From the NCBI GenBank assembly GCA_035772785.1, contig JAOCPU010000011.1:496001-560000 (forward strand): a stretch of 64,000 nucleotides of DNA, in the 5' to 3' direction. Shown one piece after another: positions 22,361 through 33,181 of this stretch (its first letter is position 1; every line of letters starts with the position of its first letter). The stretch comes from Phlebiopsis flavidoalba. Taxonomy: Eukaryota > Basidiomycota > Agaricomycetes > Polyporales > Phanerochaetaceae. A program made the translations under genes and the position numbers. Below the pieces are notes generated by a model. The model saw nothing but the letters and a program-made list of their open reading frames with translations, made no database searches and was not told the origin of the DNA.

Positions 22361-23437
22361 ATGTCGATCCGATATTTGAGTGCAAAACTCGCTCAACAGG
22401 CAAGTCATTCAGGGTCAATATGATGTCTCCCAAATGTCTCCCGAGCTGTGGTTTGGATTTACTCGATTCAAAACAGATAGATGAAGAGCTTATGAGCGCC
22501 GCTGGAGCCTTCAGCCTCGATCAAGTAAAGGTGGTAAAGAGACATATGTCACTGATTCTTCTGAGAAAATCGTCCAGCTTATGGAGCTTGCCGGATTGGC
22601 TTGTGCCCAGACGTTAGCTACGGTATATAAGAAGGAGACACATCCCCGTGTACTCGTTTGTTTGCGGACCGGGCAATCAAGGCGGTGATGGTCTCGTAGC
22701 TGCCAGACATTTGGGTAAGCCTCAAATACATAACCAACGCGTCTAGTGCAAATAACCCTACTAGGCATGTTTTTTGGTTATAGGCCTACGATTTGGTACC
22801 CGAAGGTTAGAAGAATGTTTTTCCTCGAGAGAAAAGACTGCTTACAAAGAGCGATAGCCGGGCTCTAAGGAGATCTATCAGGCTAGCCGTTTGAAATCTC
22901 CACGGCGCTCGGTTTGTTGACAACCTTTCTCCAGCGCCTGCAAGACCAGTGCAAAAATATGAAGATTCCCGTCATTAACTCAACTAACGATATAGAGCCC
23001 CTTCGCGAAGTTCTCATCACTCACTCCGACGTTATTCTGGACGCTATTTTCGGCTTTTCGTTCAAACCACCTGTTCGCTCTCCCTTCGATACTGCTCTCT
23101 CCCGCTGATCACAGATTCCCATTTACCCATTGTGTCTGTGGACATTCCATCCGGATGGGATGTCGAGAAAGGCAATGCTGCTGGGGTTGCCTCAATCCGG
23201 ACATCTTGATCAGTTTGACCGCTCCGAAGAGGGCTCTAAAGAGTTCAAGGGGCGTCATTTTTCTCGGCGGAAGATTTGTGACGAAGTAAGCTACGGAGCC
23301 AATTTCTCTGGTTCTTGGGCATACTCACATCCGGTATAGGACGATGGAGGAAAAGTTTGAACTTGAATCTTCCGGAGTATCCAGGCCACGAGCAAATCGT
23401 TGAGATCACAGACGATAGCTCAAGCCAACGTTTATAA
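22361..23437 (+). CDS. NAXE: NAD(P)H-hydrate epimerase (YjeF_N family)
   Basis: Epimerises the damaged cofactors R-NADHX and R-NADPHX so the dehydratase can repair them. The start at 22361 gives [14 protein letters not shown] first intron begins GCAAGT and ends ACAG (22400-22476, GC-AG type), leading to [16 protein letters not shown], the family signature. After a GT-AG intron come [19 protein letters not shown], then a one-base frame break before [29 protein letters not shown] follows, then [24 protein letters not shown] and [19 protein letters not shown] (the PSGWDV loop), ending [14 protein letters not shown] and stop at 23437. Length is about 250 residues, normal for the family. Further frame breaks near 23190. 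Divergent from POLA2 with about 230 bp between starts. Confidence 0.93.
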
Positions 23438-24455
23438 ATATGCTGAAGCCGTACGGATGTACAATATTTAACATGCAGAATTGACCGATCGGCATACCTT
23501 CACGTATCAGTAACCTTCAATCTTCTACCATCCTCGGCGAACAGGAAGTCGATGCGCTCTCCATGGGCTGTTGGGTCCCCGCGCGCTTCAAGTAGAAAAC
23601 CGGTTATTGACCGAGCTATTGACTGTCACGCTAGTCACGATACTATGGGTGGCCCCCCTTTTATAAACTGGACAGTGTTTATAATTTCGAGTTCTCTCAT
23701 TCCACACTTGTCCATTTGCCCCTGGAATTTTTTGTAAGCGTTCACATATCATTCATTGTACCTCAATAATATTAGCAGGATTTATGCGTGAGTGTGCTTG
23801 CCTAGGATTTTTGAAAGTGGTCCAAAGTTGCCTCAGATCTCATTGGAACGTGCATTGATGGCTGTGTAGCTCTTGATGTATCGCTTGGTTTTTTGCTTTG
23901 GTATTTTTTTTCTATGTTGAGGGCATGATCCAAAAGTGTGTAAAAAATACAACTTTCGTGGTCTGTACTGTTGTGCGCAAGCAATGAAAGTCTGTGGCCT
24001 CGACGTGACACCTCCTGGCCAGAGAAAAGCGCTGTAGAGCGTGATTTCATTCCAGCTCCGCCTCGGCAGGTGGCGGCCTCACCTAAGCGCCTGAGGCGAA
24101 GGACGGAGAGGTCGGTGTCTGCTCTGGCACCGGGCCACGTGTCATTAATGATGGCTGCTGCGGCATCCCTGTGACAGCGCCGTGACCGCCGCGATCAAAA
24201 TTATAAACACTGGGAACACGCCGCTCCTCGTCTCTCCGGAACGCTTCCGCTACACCCTCCTCCCATCGAAAAGAAATAAGGGAAATTTGGACGAAGGTAC
24301 ATCAGATGTCCCCGCATGCGACTGCCAGCTCAAATTTATGTAGGGAGGCGTGAGGAAAGCGTGGTAAGAGCAAACATCAAAAGTCTTATAAACAGGGGGC
24401 CACCCATAGTATTGACTGATTGACTGCACAACTCCGTCTCGGCGTCTCTCAAATC
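23438..24455. other. Intergenic region between NAXE and the citrate-lyase-like gene
   Basis: Contains no recognised gene. It is largely filled by a candidate inverted-repeat element (23640-24412) that ends about 45 bp before the next start codon. The right-hand repeat includes TTATAAA, which could also act as the TATA box of the downstream gene. Confidence 0.5.
23640..24412. mobile_element. Candidate MITE-like element with ~28-bp terminal inverted repeats
   Basis: ATACTATGGGTGGCCCCC at 23640 followed by TTTATAA is repeated in inverse at 24386-24412 (TTATAAAC..GGGGGCCACCCATAGTAT), with about three mismatches. The repeats enclose about 770 bp with no gene. No clear target-site duplication is visible. 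A third, solo copy of the end motif lies at 48436-48462. Confidence 0.45.
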
Positions 24456-26087
24456 ATGTCTGCTCTTGCGGGAAACTACGCGTACGTTCACGGCGTGTCA
24501 TGGGCTCAATGCGGGGTGCTTGCATGCATTATATTTGAGGGTTGCTCACCACAGGATCGCCTCAGTCCGTAAACATGGGTCGCAACGCGAGTACAGCGTG
24601 TCTTCCACCACTTGCGAGTTATACGCCGCGGCACCACTCGGGAAACGGTCTTATCTCTACGGTGGGGTTATGAGTCTGCCCATGGGCAACTTGCTGATTT
24701 TCAATCAAATCTCAGTACCATGCTCATCCGAGAAGATGTTGAACAAAGTCGCTTACGACAAGCTAGGACATGATTTGTGTACGACTTGGAGGATAGCGTC
24801 CCCCTAGTGTGCGGAGCGGAAAAATGGGTGCGAGAAGCCGCCTCGCACAATTCATGCAGGTCAGCGCCCATTGACAGCCCTCCTCCTAAGTACCTCAATC
24901 CCTGACGAAGACTGTTGTAGGGAAGTCAAATAGCGAGTTGCCTCGGCCAGAGCGCCTCGCTGTTCGAGTGAATGCTGTTAGTACGCCCTTCTTCTTCAGA
25001 GGACGTGTTTTCAAGCGGTCAAGTGATCGTCGCTACACGCTACATTGAAACTGTCCTCAAGTCCAATTACTAGGTAAATTTAGGTTCCATCCGAAACTTA
25101 CTGCTTCCAAAGATTCACTCAGCTACGGATCTTCACATGGTATCGCGCCGGATACACTCCTAGCCTCAGCTCATCGAATGGTAACGGAATCACGCCCATA
25201 AATCTTGTTGCTAGTATAGAGAGTGCTAGATCCTTGTTTAACCTCTAGGCTCGAAAATTGCCAGTTGGCAGTCCGAATGAGTTCGGACCATTTGCTTGGT
25301 GGGAGACTCACCGCACTTTTAGTATGTACATCAACTACCATAACGCTAAATTATCTCTAATGAATCCATGCACAGTTTGCAAGAGCAGAAGACTGTTTGT
25401 AGCGTCCATGAATCCTATGTGCACTTTACTGATGCGTCCTTGAACAGATTGCGCAGATACAATGATTATCCGGACAAAGGAATCGGCAAAGAACTACTCT
25501 ACACACCGCTCTCAATAGCGGTTACTGCTAAAGCGTTTGGCTTGGAAGCAAGTTGATATGGTAGGTTGGACCGCATAAGCATGTGCTCGAACTCACGGCA
25601 AGTTGCACCTGGTCTGTGTCGACTATAAGAACCTCGATTACCTCAAGGATGAATGCGACGACGGTCGCAGGTTGGGCTTTACCGGAAAGGTGCGCGCTCG
25701 ACTACTCCACATGCCTTATCTACTATTTATTGTCCAATTATGATATAGCAAGCAATTCATCCCGCACAAGTAGGGACAACCATTCAAACCTCTTATTTAA
25801 CCACGCGCCAAGGGTACGCCGTAGCGCTTGACACACGGACTCAGTACCATCACCTTACCCTGTCCGTACAGAAATTCTCCCGTGCAGCGCGAATCCTCCG
25901 TCAAATGGAGGAAAAGCTCACAGCCAGCAGCGGGGAGCAGCGCGGACTGTCTACCGAAGACGGAAGCATAGGAGATGATGATGCTCCAATGATCAAACAG
26001 GTCCGTCAAACTTTGCCTACAGTCGTGCGCTGTACTAACTCCACCCAGGGCAGGGAGAACACCATCAACATTGCAAAGTTCTGCTAG
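24456..26087 (+). CDS. HpcH/HpaI aldolase / citrate lyase beta-like enzyme (CLYBL type)
   Basis: A TIM-barrel C-C lyase of the citrate-lyase beta family; the eukaryotic CLYBL type is mitochondrial and acts on citramalyl-CoA. Motifs in order: KRSYLY at the end of one exon, VPCSSEKMLNK after an intron, YDLEDSVP (metal/CoA region), RPERLAVRVNAV, LLPKIHSATDLHMVS, then VTAKAFGLEA, VDYKNLDYLKDEC, RRLGFTGK, QAIHPAQV, FSRAARILRQMEEKL and GDDDAPMIKQ. The last exon reads ENTINIAKFC and stops at 26087. The chosen start at 24456 (MSALAGNYA) is followed by an intron; a start inside the next exon (MGRNAS) would also give a mitochondrial-type leader. Frames change several times. Family well supported; substrate inferred. 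Confidence 0.85.
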
Positions 26088-26390
26088 GACTAGAAATACC
26101 ACACATTGATTAAGCATCGAGTGCCCCCCCCCCCCCTTTCTCTTATTCCAAGAATGATACCATATAATGTATTTGTGCGGATATGAAAACGAGATGAGGA
26201 CGTTCCCTATGTACAGCGAGTACATGGGTAGTCAAGGAAGAGTCCGGTGTCGTGACGCCGTGTACCCGTAGGAGACAGAAACAGCTGGGGGCGCGAGTAC
26301 ATTGTCGAGTGAAAGAAAGGGTCGATAACTTTGTAGCGGTTTGCGCGATGTGTATGGCATATTGCAAGGAGAGTAGAGACGGCGGTCGCG

Positions 26391-28910
26391 TTATTGGAGA
26401 GTGAAGAATGCTTTGAAGGATTTGGATCTGGGTGTGGTGAAGCGGCATATGTAGTGACGTTGGCTGACCCTACAATGGCGAAGCGAAATCGTTTCTGTGC
26501 GCTGAGGCGCAAAGTAGAAGCCTGATACAAGGACGAGATAACTACCAACAAAATAGGTCAGCACAAGGGAACCAGGGTCCAAGGTACATGAAAAGTGCCT
26601 TAGAATCAGGATACTGCCACGGTGATAGTTTACTCTTGGCTTCGATGTAGGTGTAAGTCATGGGAGAACTGCACTGAGAGGATGATGGTGATCACATCCC
26701 AGCGAGGCAAAAATGAGACTGCAAAGCTATCGTTGGTAACAGGTCCCTCAATAATAATTGAAGCAATATGCTCACGTGAACGTTTCGCGACCGAACCCAT
26801 CTTGTCCGGCAAATACCAGTTGGAGAATGCGACATGGGGGAATTTGGAGCAGACTAAACTTGCAATGCGTACGCAGAACCGATCTCCATACTGCACTTCT
26901 CTCGGAGTGTGCAAAAAGATTGGCTAGACTACGAGCGGCGTACCTCAGCGCACATATTGCCGTTCATGGCAAAAGACATCGCGTTCATGAACTTCGGTAG
27001 TGTAGGAACGAGCGCGAACAGGGTGACTCCAAGGAATTTTTCATCGATGCCCGAGCCCTCCAACACAACGTCGACACCATACAACCAGGATTTCCTACTA
27101 GATCTTAATGATCAAGAGTAAGCAGCGTCGTTCGCGAGTTCCCATGGAAAAATACAGACCTGCGATAGCTGCATACAACGCGGTGCAGGCCAAAGAGACA
27201 CTATGCACTCTTCGTCCTACTCCACGAAGGGCCCTCGTGTCCTCCGTGCCCTCCGGCGCAGCAGCATTCCCTTCGAGCTCTGACGCAAGTCTGTGCCTTG
27301 CTGGCGAATGTGAATGCGTTTGCTGATGCCGCAGCGCACTGACAGTGGCAACCGCGACCGCGCGCGTGAAGTCATCTTGGTGTAAAAGTTGCCTGGGAGG
27401 TGCAGTGGTTGCATTGTGGCCGGATCGCGGATGCAATCGCCTGGTCTACGCTCTCAGGAGCGGCGTCAATCCCTGGATGCGCTTTGAAGACTAGCGTGGG
27501 TTCGCATAAGAGATACGACGCTGGATAACCAGGCGCAGGTGTGCTCGAAGTTCCGGCCTCGCCCGTTGGCTGCGAAGATGGGCCCGCACGGGGTTTTCAT
27601 ACGTCCTTTGCTACGGGTGTCTGGCTGCGCGAATGGACAGTGACTCCCCCTCGGGGTTAATGACACACACTTACCGGCCTGTGATGCAAGGAAGGGTGCT
27701 TCTGGAATGTGCCCGGGATAAGGCGATGATAGAGAGAGATCCTCGGGTTTTCGAGGGATCCAAGGGTATTTCCGTAGCCTGCATAAGTTGTTGAGGATTC
27801 TGCCAAATTTGACTGGCGTGCCGTGCGCAGTGAGAACCACAGGCCGATGAAGTAGGACTGTGCACATGTCAATATCGAGGCTATCGCATCGGAGAAGTTC
27901 GCTCACCAATAAAAGGACGGCAGCACAGAAAAACATCAAGGTCTTCACAGTCGACTGATAGAATGGATCGTCGAGCGACAGGGTCCGGATGTTCATAATA
28001 GCAATGCTGGCAAACCCAGGGAGGTCCCAGTGGGTCTCTCAACGAGAAGGTACCTGCGGGACATCCTTCGCATACCAATTGGAACTGCACAGTTTATCAG
28101 AAAGAGCTGAGCACACCAGTCACACAGCAGACGTACCGCTTCCGTATGTTTGATAGAACAGAAACGTTGGTACAATGGTCGTGCCCGATGAACGCCAATG
28201 ATCAACAGCATACTCGTTACACCTGCGCTCTTGGCATTGAACTTCATTTCCTTCTGCCTAATCGCGCCACTTGCACATGCTGGCGCCCGGCATCAAGAGG
28301 ACACACAGCGAGTAAGCTGCCAACGATAGAGCCCTCGACAAGACGGGCCCTTCTTTTCAGTGAGAGCGATCCCGTAGAGAATGATTTCGATGATAGAACC
28401 GAATGTTGCATTGATGACAGCACCCAATTACCGATAGAGGAGATTGCGCTGAAATGGACGCAAACCGCCATTTCGATGAAATAGGAGAGGGGGGATCACA
28501 CTGGCCAGACGAAAGGACGAAGGAAATGTACGCGGACGGGCGGTGATGAAGGCAAGAAACGCTGACTAACGTGTCTCCCTGCGTGTTCTCGACGTTCTGC
28601 GATGTGGCAGGAGGACGAAGAAGTCGAAGATGACAAAGAAGACAAAGGGGTAGCAGGTTGACGAACATGATGTTGACACCCCCACGGTATACTTGTAGTA
28701 TTTCCATCCCCATCGCACGGTAAACACAGAGCAAGACGGTAGACGTAGGCTAGACGAAGCGAAAATGATGGAGCAGGCCTGGCCGGCCGACAGTCGAGGC
28801 TGTTTGAAAGCGATTTGAGATTCTGTGGAAGTGTGTCCGCCATTCTCTCCAGTTTCTTCTCCCGTGAGAGGGGTGATTGAACATTGAACGGAGACAGCAA
28901 TGACCGGCGC

Positions 28911-28953
<43 letters not shown>

Positions 28954-30418
28954 TTCCCCCTCCCCCCCCCCCCCCCCCCCCTCCCCCCCCCCCCCCCCCC
29001 CGCAGACCCCCCCCCCCGAATCGTTCTCAGAACCCCCCCACCCCCCCCCCCCCCCTGAACATCCCTCCCCCCCCACCCCCCTGGAATCTCTGTTGGTACA
29101 GATACTTGATCAGAGCCCAAGTGAGCTTAATGCCCATTGGAACGGTGAAGACAATGCCCCAGCAAACGATACAGACAAGAAGCATGAGAGGCGCAATAAA
29201 GAGGCTCAAGAAGATCCAGTAAAGGAGCTTCCCGAGCCAATCCTTTCGTCCCGACTTTGTTGGGGTAGCAGGATAGGAAGATGGTACAGCACCGTATGAC
29301 TTGGAAGGTGTCAGTGGAGCCGGCCGAGATAACAAGGATGTGTTCTCATTCTGGATAACATTGGGGTCCCAGGATACAGAAGCCTGATGCTGGAGAGTAG
29401 TTCGCGGAGTGACGGTTGAATGCTGAGATAAGGGCTCGCCGTTGGAGCAGCGTCCCCAGGCATAAGGGTGTCTGTCGAGCTATCGCCATTCGCCAGCCCT
29501 CCCGGCGACAAGGGACTGTTTTCTTCATCCTCCTCCCGCTGACACCCAAATCTCCTTCGACGTACTTGCCGAACGGCCAGGCGATGTACCAGCCAAGGCC
29601 AAACTCAATACCAAAGTGGAATACTGCTTGCCACCATAATAGGTGCCAGGCGCAGAAGGCCGGACACAGCAAAACAGACCAGAGCAAGCCACCATCCGAA
29701 TGCGACAGACAACCCAGACAAGACATTGCTCGGAAGCAGGTTGACGCTCAGCCTGAGCGACGGGATGGAATGTAACGGGAGCCTGGTCAGCGTAGCGCCG
29801 TCACAGAGCGCGAACATGTTTATAGTTGGTTCATCAGCGTATCTATTCTTATACAGCGCAGGCTTCCCATATGGGCAGGCCGAATGGGTGCTCGACATTG
29901 ATGAGCGACTGTCGTTCCTTGACCGTGATCGGGTCTTCATCTCGGGTCCTCGTCGTCTTCGTCTTCGTCCGCAAACGAGCCGTGAGGTCGTCGCGTTCAT
30001 AGCTGGTGCCCGCACGCGGCTCTTCGAGGCCCGTCTCCTCTGGTCCTCTTCACTCAACATACCCTCCTCATCGCGATAGGCTCGGCCGGCAGCCCGAGAG
30101 CTGGCGATGCTGGTACTCCTCGTACGCGACCTTTTTGCGGAGGCAGCGGACATTCCTCTAGTGAGAGGATAGTGGGCACGTCTTGGTGTGGGAGAAACGG
30201 GTCTTCCTGTGCAACAGACGGAAAGTAAGACGTGCCTTCGTGGTGGTGGCGAGGTGTATCTGCCGCAGACCACTGCGATGCTTGGCTCGCACTGTGGTGG
30301 AGAGGTAATCTCCCTGTGAACGTCGAGGGTGTAGGAGTTGCACCGGGAGTTGTGCTGGATGAAGAATCGTCGTGGACGGGGGGGGGGCGTCGTCTGAAGG
30401 AGAGGAAGGGTGGGACAT
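26391..30418 (-). CDS. VNX1-like vacuolar cation/H+ exchanger (CaCA superfamily)
   Basis: A multi-pass exchanger moving Ca2+ or monovalent cations against protons, probably in the vacuolar membrane. The N-terminus from 30418 is Ser/Pro-rich. Membrane segments include FGWWLALVCFAVSG, FGLGWYIAWPFGKYVEGD, LLYWIFLSLFIAPLMLLV and WGIVFTVPMG..LTWALIKYL, the extra N-terminal module of fungal VNX1 proteins. The exchanger core follows: GGVNIMFVNLLP, AVINATFGSIIEIIL, RLVEGSIVGSLLA, EMKFNAKSAGVTSMLLIIGV, then MNAMSFAMNGNI, VAFSNWYLPDKMGSVA, RWDVITIILSV and YLVLVSGFYFAP near the C-terminus. A C-run of about 140 bp (28913-29055) interrupts it just after the ALIKYLYQQ segment. The stop at 26391 is approximate. 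Many frame breaks. Confidence 0.88.
28913..29081. repeat. Long poly-C / C-rich tract inside the exchanger gene
   Basis: About 140 bp of nearly pure C on the plus strand, followed by shorter C-runs to 29081, with scattered T and a few mixed words (CGCAGA, GAATCGTTCTCAGAA). On the coding strand it is a G-run able to form quadruplexes. It sits where VNX1 relatives have ordinary sequence between YLYQQ and the next conserved block. Confidence 0.9.
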
Positions 30419-30985
30419 GGCGCTGGGTGAGACCTGCGGCAGGCGGCTTGTGCCTGCAAAGCTGCTGCGACAGGAAGAGGCAACGAACGCGGCACCTCAG
30501 CCAATCCTCTCGATCACATAACAGACGCCAATGGCGCCAATCAATCCCGCCAGACTCCTCGGATTTCGCGTCTTGCTCTGGAGCACTGGTCGCTCAGCGC
30601 AGACTGCTGAGGGGCCTTTCCGCTCGAATGGCAAATGGTAAAGTAACGGAATACGCCAAGTTGCAGCGCCATTCTACCAAACTTTACTAGCATACCACGA
30701 TCGGCCGCATTGAACGACATGGTCTCGTCTGGACTCGAAGCGAAACCCCTCAGAATTGTAGAGCTTAATGCAACATGGCGAACAGAAAATGCTTTCCCCT
30801 CCTGTGGCTGTGATAATTTTAGTCCTTGTCATGAGTCGCAGAAAAAACGAACGCATGTAATTATAGAAAATGGTAAACAATTATATGGGGTATACGTACT
30901 ACTACCATAAGAGTCATCAGAAACATATTTCATTGTCATAAGTCGTCCCCGAGGGGTCCCATCCGTTACCGTCACTCCAGAACGA

Positions 30986-32921
30986 CTACCTCTTCATGAG
31001 CTTCTCGCGAAGTTCGGCCCCTTTGAGCCGCGCACGTAGGTATTCTAACCGCGCGTCGTACCGCGCTGTGACCTCCGTCCTCCGCTTCCGGATGTCGGAC
31101 ATTTCGGCCTCCAACACCGCAAGATCCTCGTCACCGCCCAGATGGCGAACGGAGCCCGCATACTGCGAGCCATCTGGTGTAGTAATTGGCTTCTCCGCTT
31201 TTCGGAGCGGCGACGAGACATATGGCGCCTCATGTTCAGAACACTGTCGCCAGCGGCAGATGTCCGGTGCTTCGCGTTAAATTAATGCTCGATGTGCTCC
31301 CGAATTTGTGACGGCCTGGAGAAGAATGTGAGGGGGCTGTTCCACTGCGGCCTCTGGAGGATATGGACGATATCGAGGCCTTACGACCAAGGTGTACGGG
31401 CTGGAACACCGGAGCGCTTGAACTCGCGTTGAGCGGCTTCGACTTGCTGGTGACCGACGGTGAGCGTTTGCGAGAGAGAGCAGACGCTGCCGACACGACC
31501 CGACATAGCATCCGTGTCTTTCCCCGTCCGTAGTGACGGGGCAGGTGATAGTGTGTTCGACTTCCATAGGTTCTCTGAATCCGTGGGTGAGACCATCGCG
31601 GCTGATAACGGTGCGTGTGTGGGACCCGCGCTGATGCTTCACGAGAGTAGTAAGCTCCAGACCATTGAACGCGTCCAGTAGTCTTCGTCCTTCCGCTTCA
31701 ACGAGTTCTATCTCTTGTCGGATTTCTTTCGACGTTTGTAGGCGCTCGTCATCCTCAAGCGTGTCTATAATGCTCATCTGCGCTATTCGCGCTTCGTTGC
31801 TCAGAGACGCTGCGGGGAATGAGGATGGGGGTACAGATGGGGCGCGCCTGATACTGCGCGCGTCGGATGATTGGAATATCTTCTTTGCAGGGTGTGCGTC
31901 GCGGGGATGCTGTACTATCGCTGTCGTACATAGTACTCGGCCGTCCGTTCCGGTGAGAAAAATCCCCTGAGTGCTGAGATATCGAGGGCGAGAAGGCTGC
32001 ACGTTCTGGGGTACGTGGAGTGGTGAATATGCTCCCTGCATCGCTGCCGTTCGTGTCCAATGCGAGGGATGTTCGCTTCTTACTAGATGAACGTTTCAGG
32101 AAACCAGAGACAGTCGACTGGAATGATCTCTTGGAGGACAATGAGGGCGTCCGCGAAAAGCTGCACGTGGAAGTTGGAGGATTGGCGAGTATGTATAGAT
32201 GAGGAAGGCGTTGCTGTATTGGCAATTAGTAACTAAGGCTAAATATCCACGCATCGACGAACCTCTGCCGTTAGTACGAGGGGACTCGACACCGGTATCA
32301 CGGATGCCTCTGTTGGGACGACCGAACCCGCTGCCAGGCGTTCAAATAGATTTTGGCGTAGAAGTCGGTATTCATCGTCGCTTGAATCCACTCAGTATGT
32401 GGCACGGTGTAAAAAGGTAAGAACTCACTCTAAGAGGCCTTGAGAGTTGGCCGTAGCAAGCTCATTCAGGCGTTGAGCCAATGTAATCCTGGTAAACTAG
32501 TTACGACAGTTATCATAAGGCAGCTCTGATGGACTCACGTAACGGCATCCGTAGACTGACGTGATTTCTCGGGTGGCGGAATGGTTAGGTTGGGTGGTCG
32601 TGGGCGGAGTGTGGATGGGGGCGTCGGTTGGCATCGTTCAGCCTGGCGTAGACTGCCAGAGTCATTAGTGTATATGGTGTCCGGTTGCTTGACCGGTACA
32701 GAACGAGCGGAAGAGGCATAGGAAGAGTTGTTCTGCGCGTCGCGAGCCTTGCCTTTCTGTTTATTACCACCGTACTGTGGACGGGGGTGAGTAGGCCACA
32801 GGATCCCCAGGTTGTGTTGAGAGCGACGTACGAATCTTGAACGAATGACCTGGACGACCGAAGCGTCGTTGTGAAGCGGTTGTTCAATCTGTTCTGGCCT
32901 TCGAGAGGAGAAGAAACCCAT
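30986..32921 (-). CDS. Uncharacterised Ser/Pro-rich protein with C-terminal coiled coil
   Basis: I do not recognise a named family. The start at 32921 gives MGFFSSRRPEQIEQPLHN. Ser/Thr/Pro-rich disordered text follows (RPPNLTIPPPEKSRQS; SKRSFQSTVSGFLKRSSSKK; NGSDAGSIFTTPRTPE). A helical region comes next (NEARIAQMSIIDTLEDDERL, then EIRQEIELVEAEGRRLLDAF). The C-terminus has another heptad-like stretch (RLEYLRARLKGAELREKLMK), stopping at 30986. It is about 500 residues with several introns and frame breaks. It looks like a conserved basidiomycete scaffold-type protein. It is divergent from ERG24 with 260 bp between start codons, so the two may share a promoter. Confidence 0.6.
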
Positions 32922-33082
32922 CACTTCATACTGGAACTCGAGCAACAAGGGGGAGGAGGGCGTGCACCCCGTCGGTGAGATAGTCGGTCAAATTCTCGCG
33001 TGAAAAGGCTATATTGGGGCATATTTTCTCGATAGTTACTCCTACTACGGCAATTGCCACAGGTTAAGTCCTTATATGGCCA

Positions 33083-33090
33083 TCACGTGA
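33083..33090. promoter_or_regulatory. E-box TCACGTGA upstream of ERG24
   Basis: CATCACGTGAG lies about 92 bp before the ERG24 start, in the shared divergent promoter. ATCACGTGA is an E-box form that SREBP-type bHLH factors can bind, and ERG24 is a known SREBP target in several fungi. The assignment here is inference. Confidence 0.4.
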
Positions 33091-33181
33091 GAAAATATTC
33101 CGGCGCGTGGTACGACCAACGCGACGCGAACTCACGCCTGGCCACTGCGGACCCTTCCCTTAACCACCATCGCCAGCAAGT

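Noticed and set aside
24456..26087. Several separate small genes in this stretch
   Set aside because: The fragments align in order to one citrate-lyase-beta-like protein once introns and indels are allowed for.
28884..29222. Poly-proline protein on the plus strand
   Set aside because: It is only the translation of the C-tract, on the strand opposite the exchanger gene.
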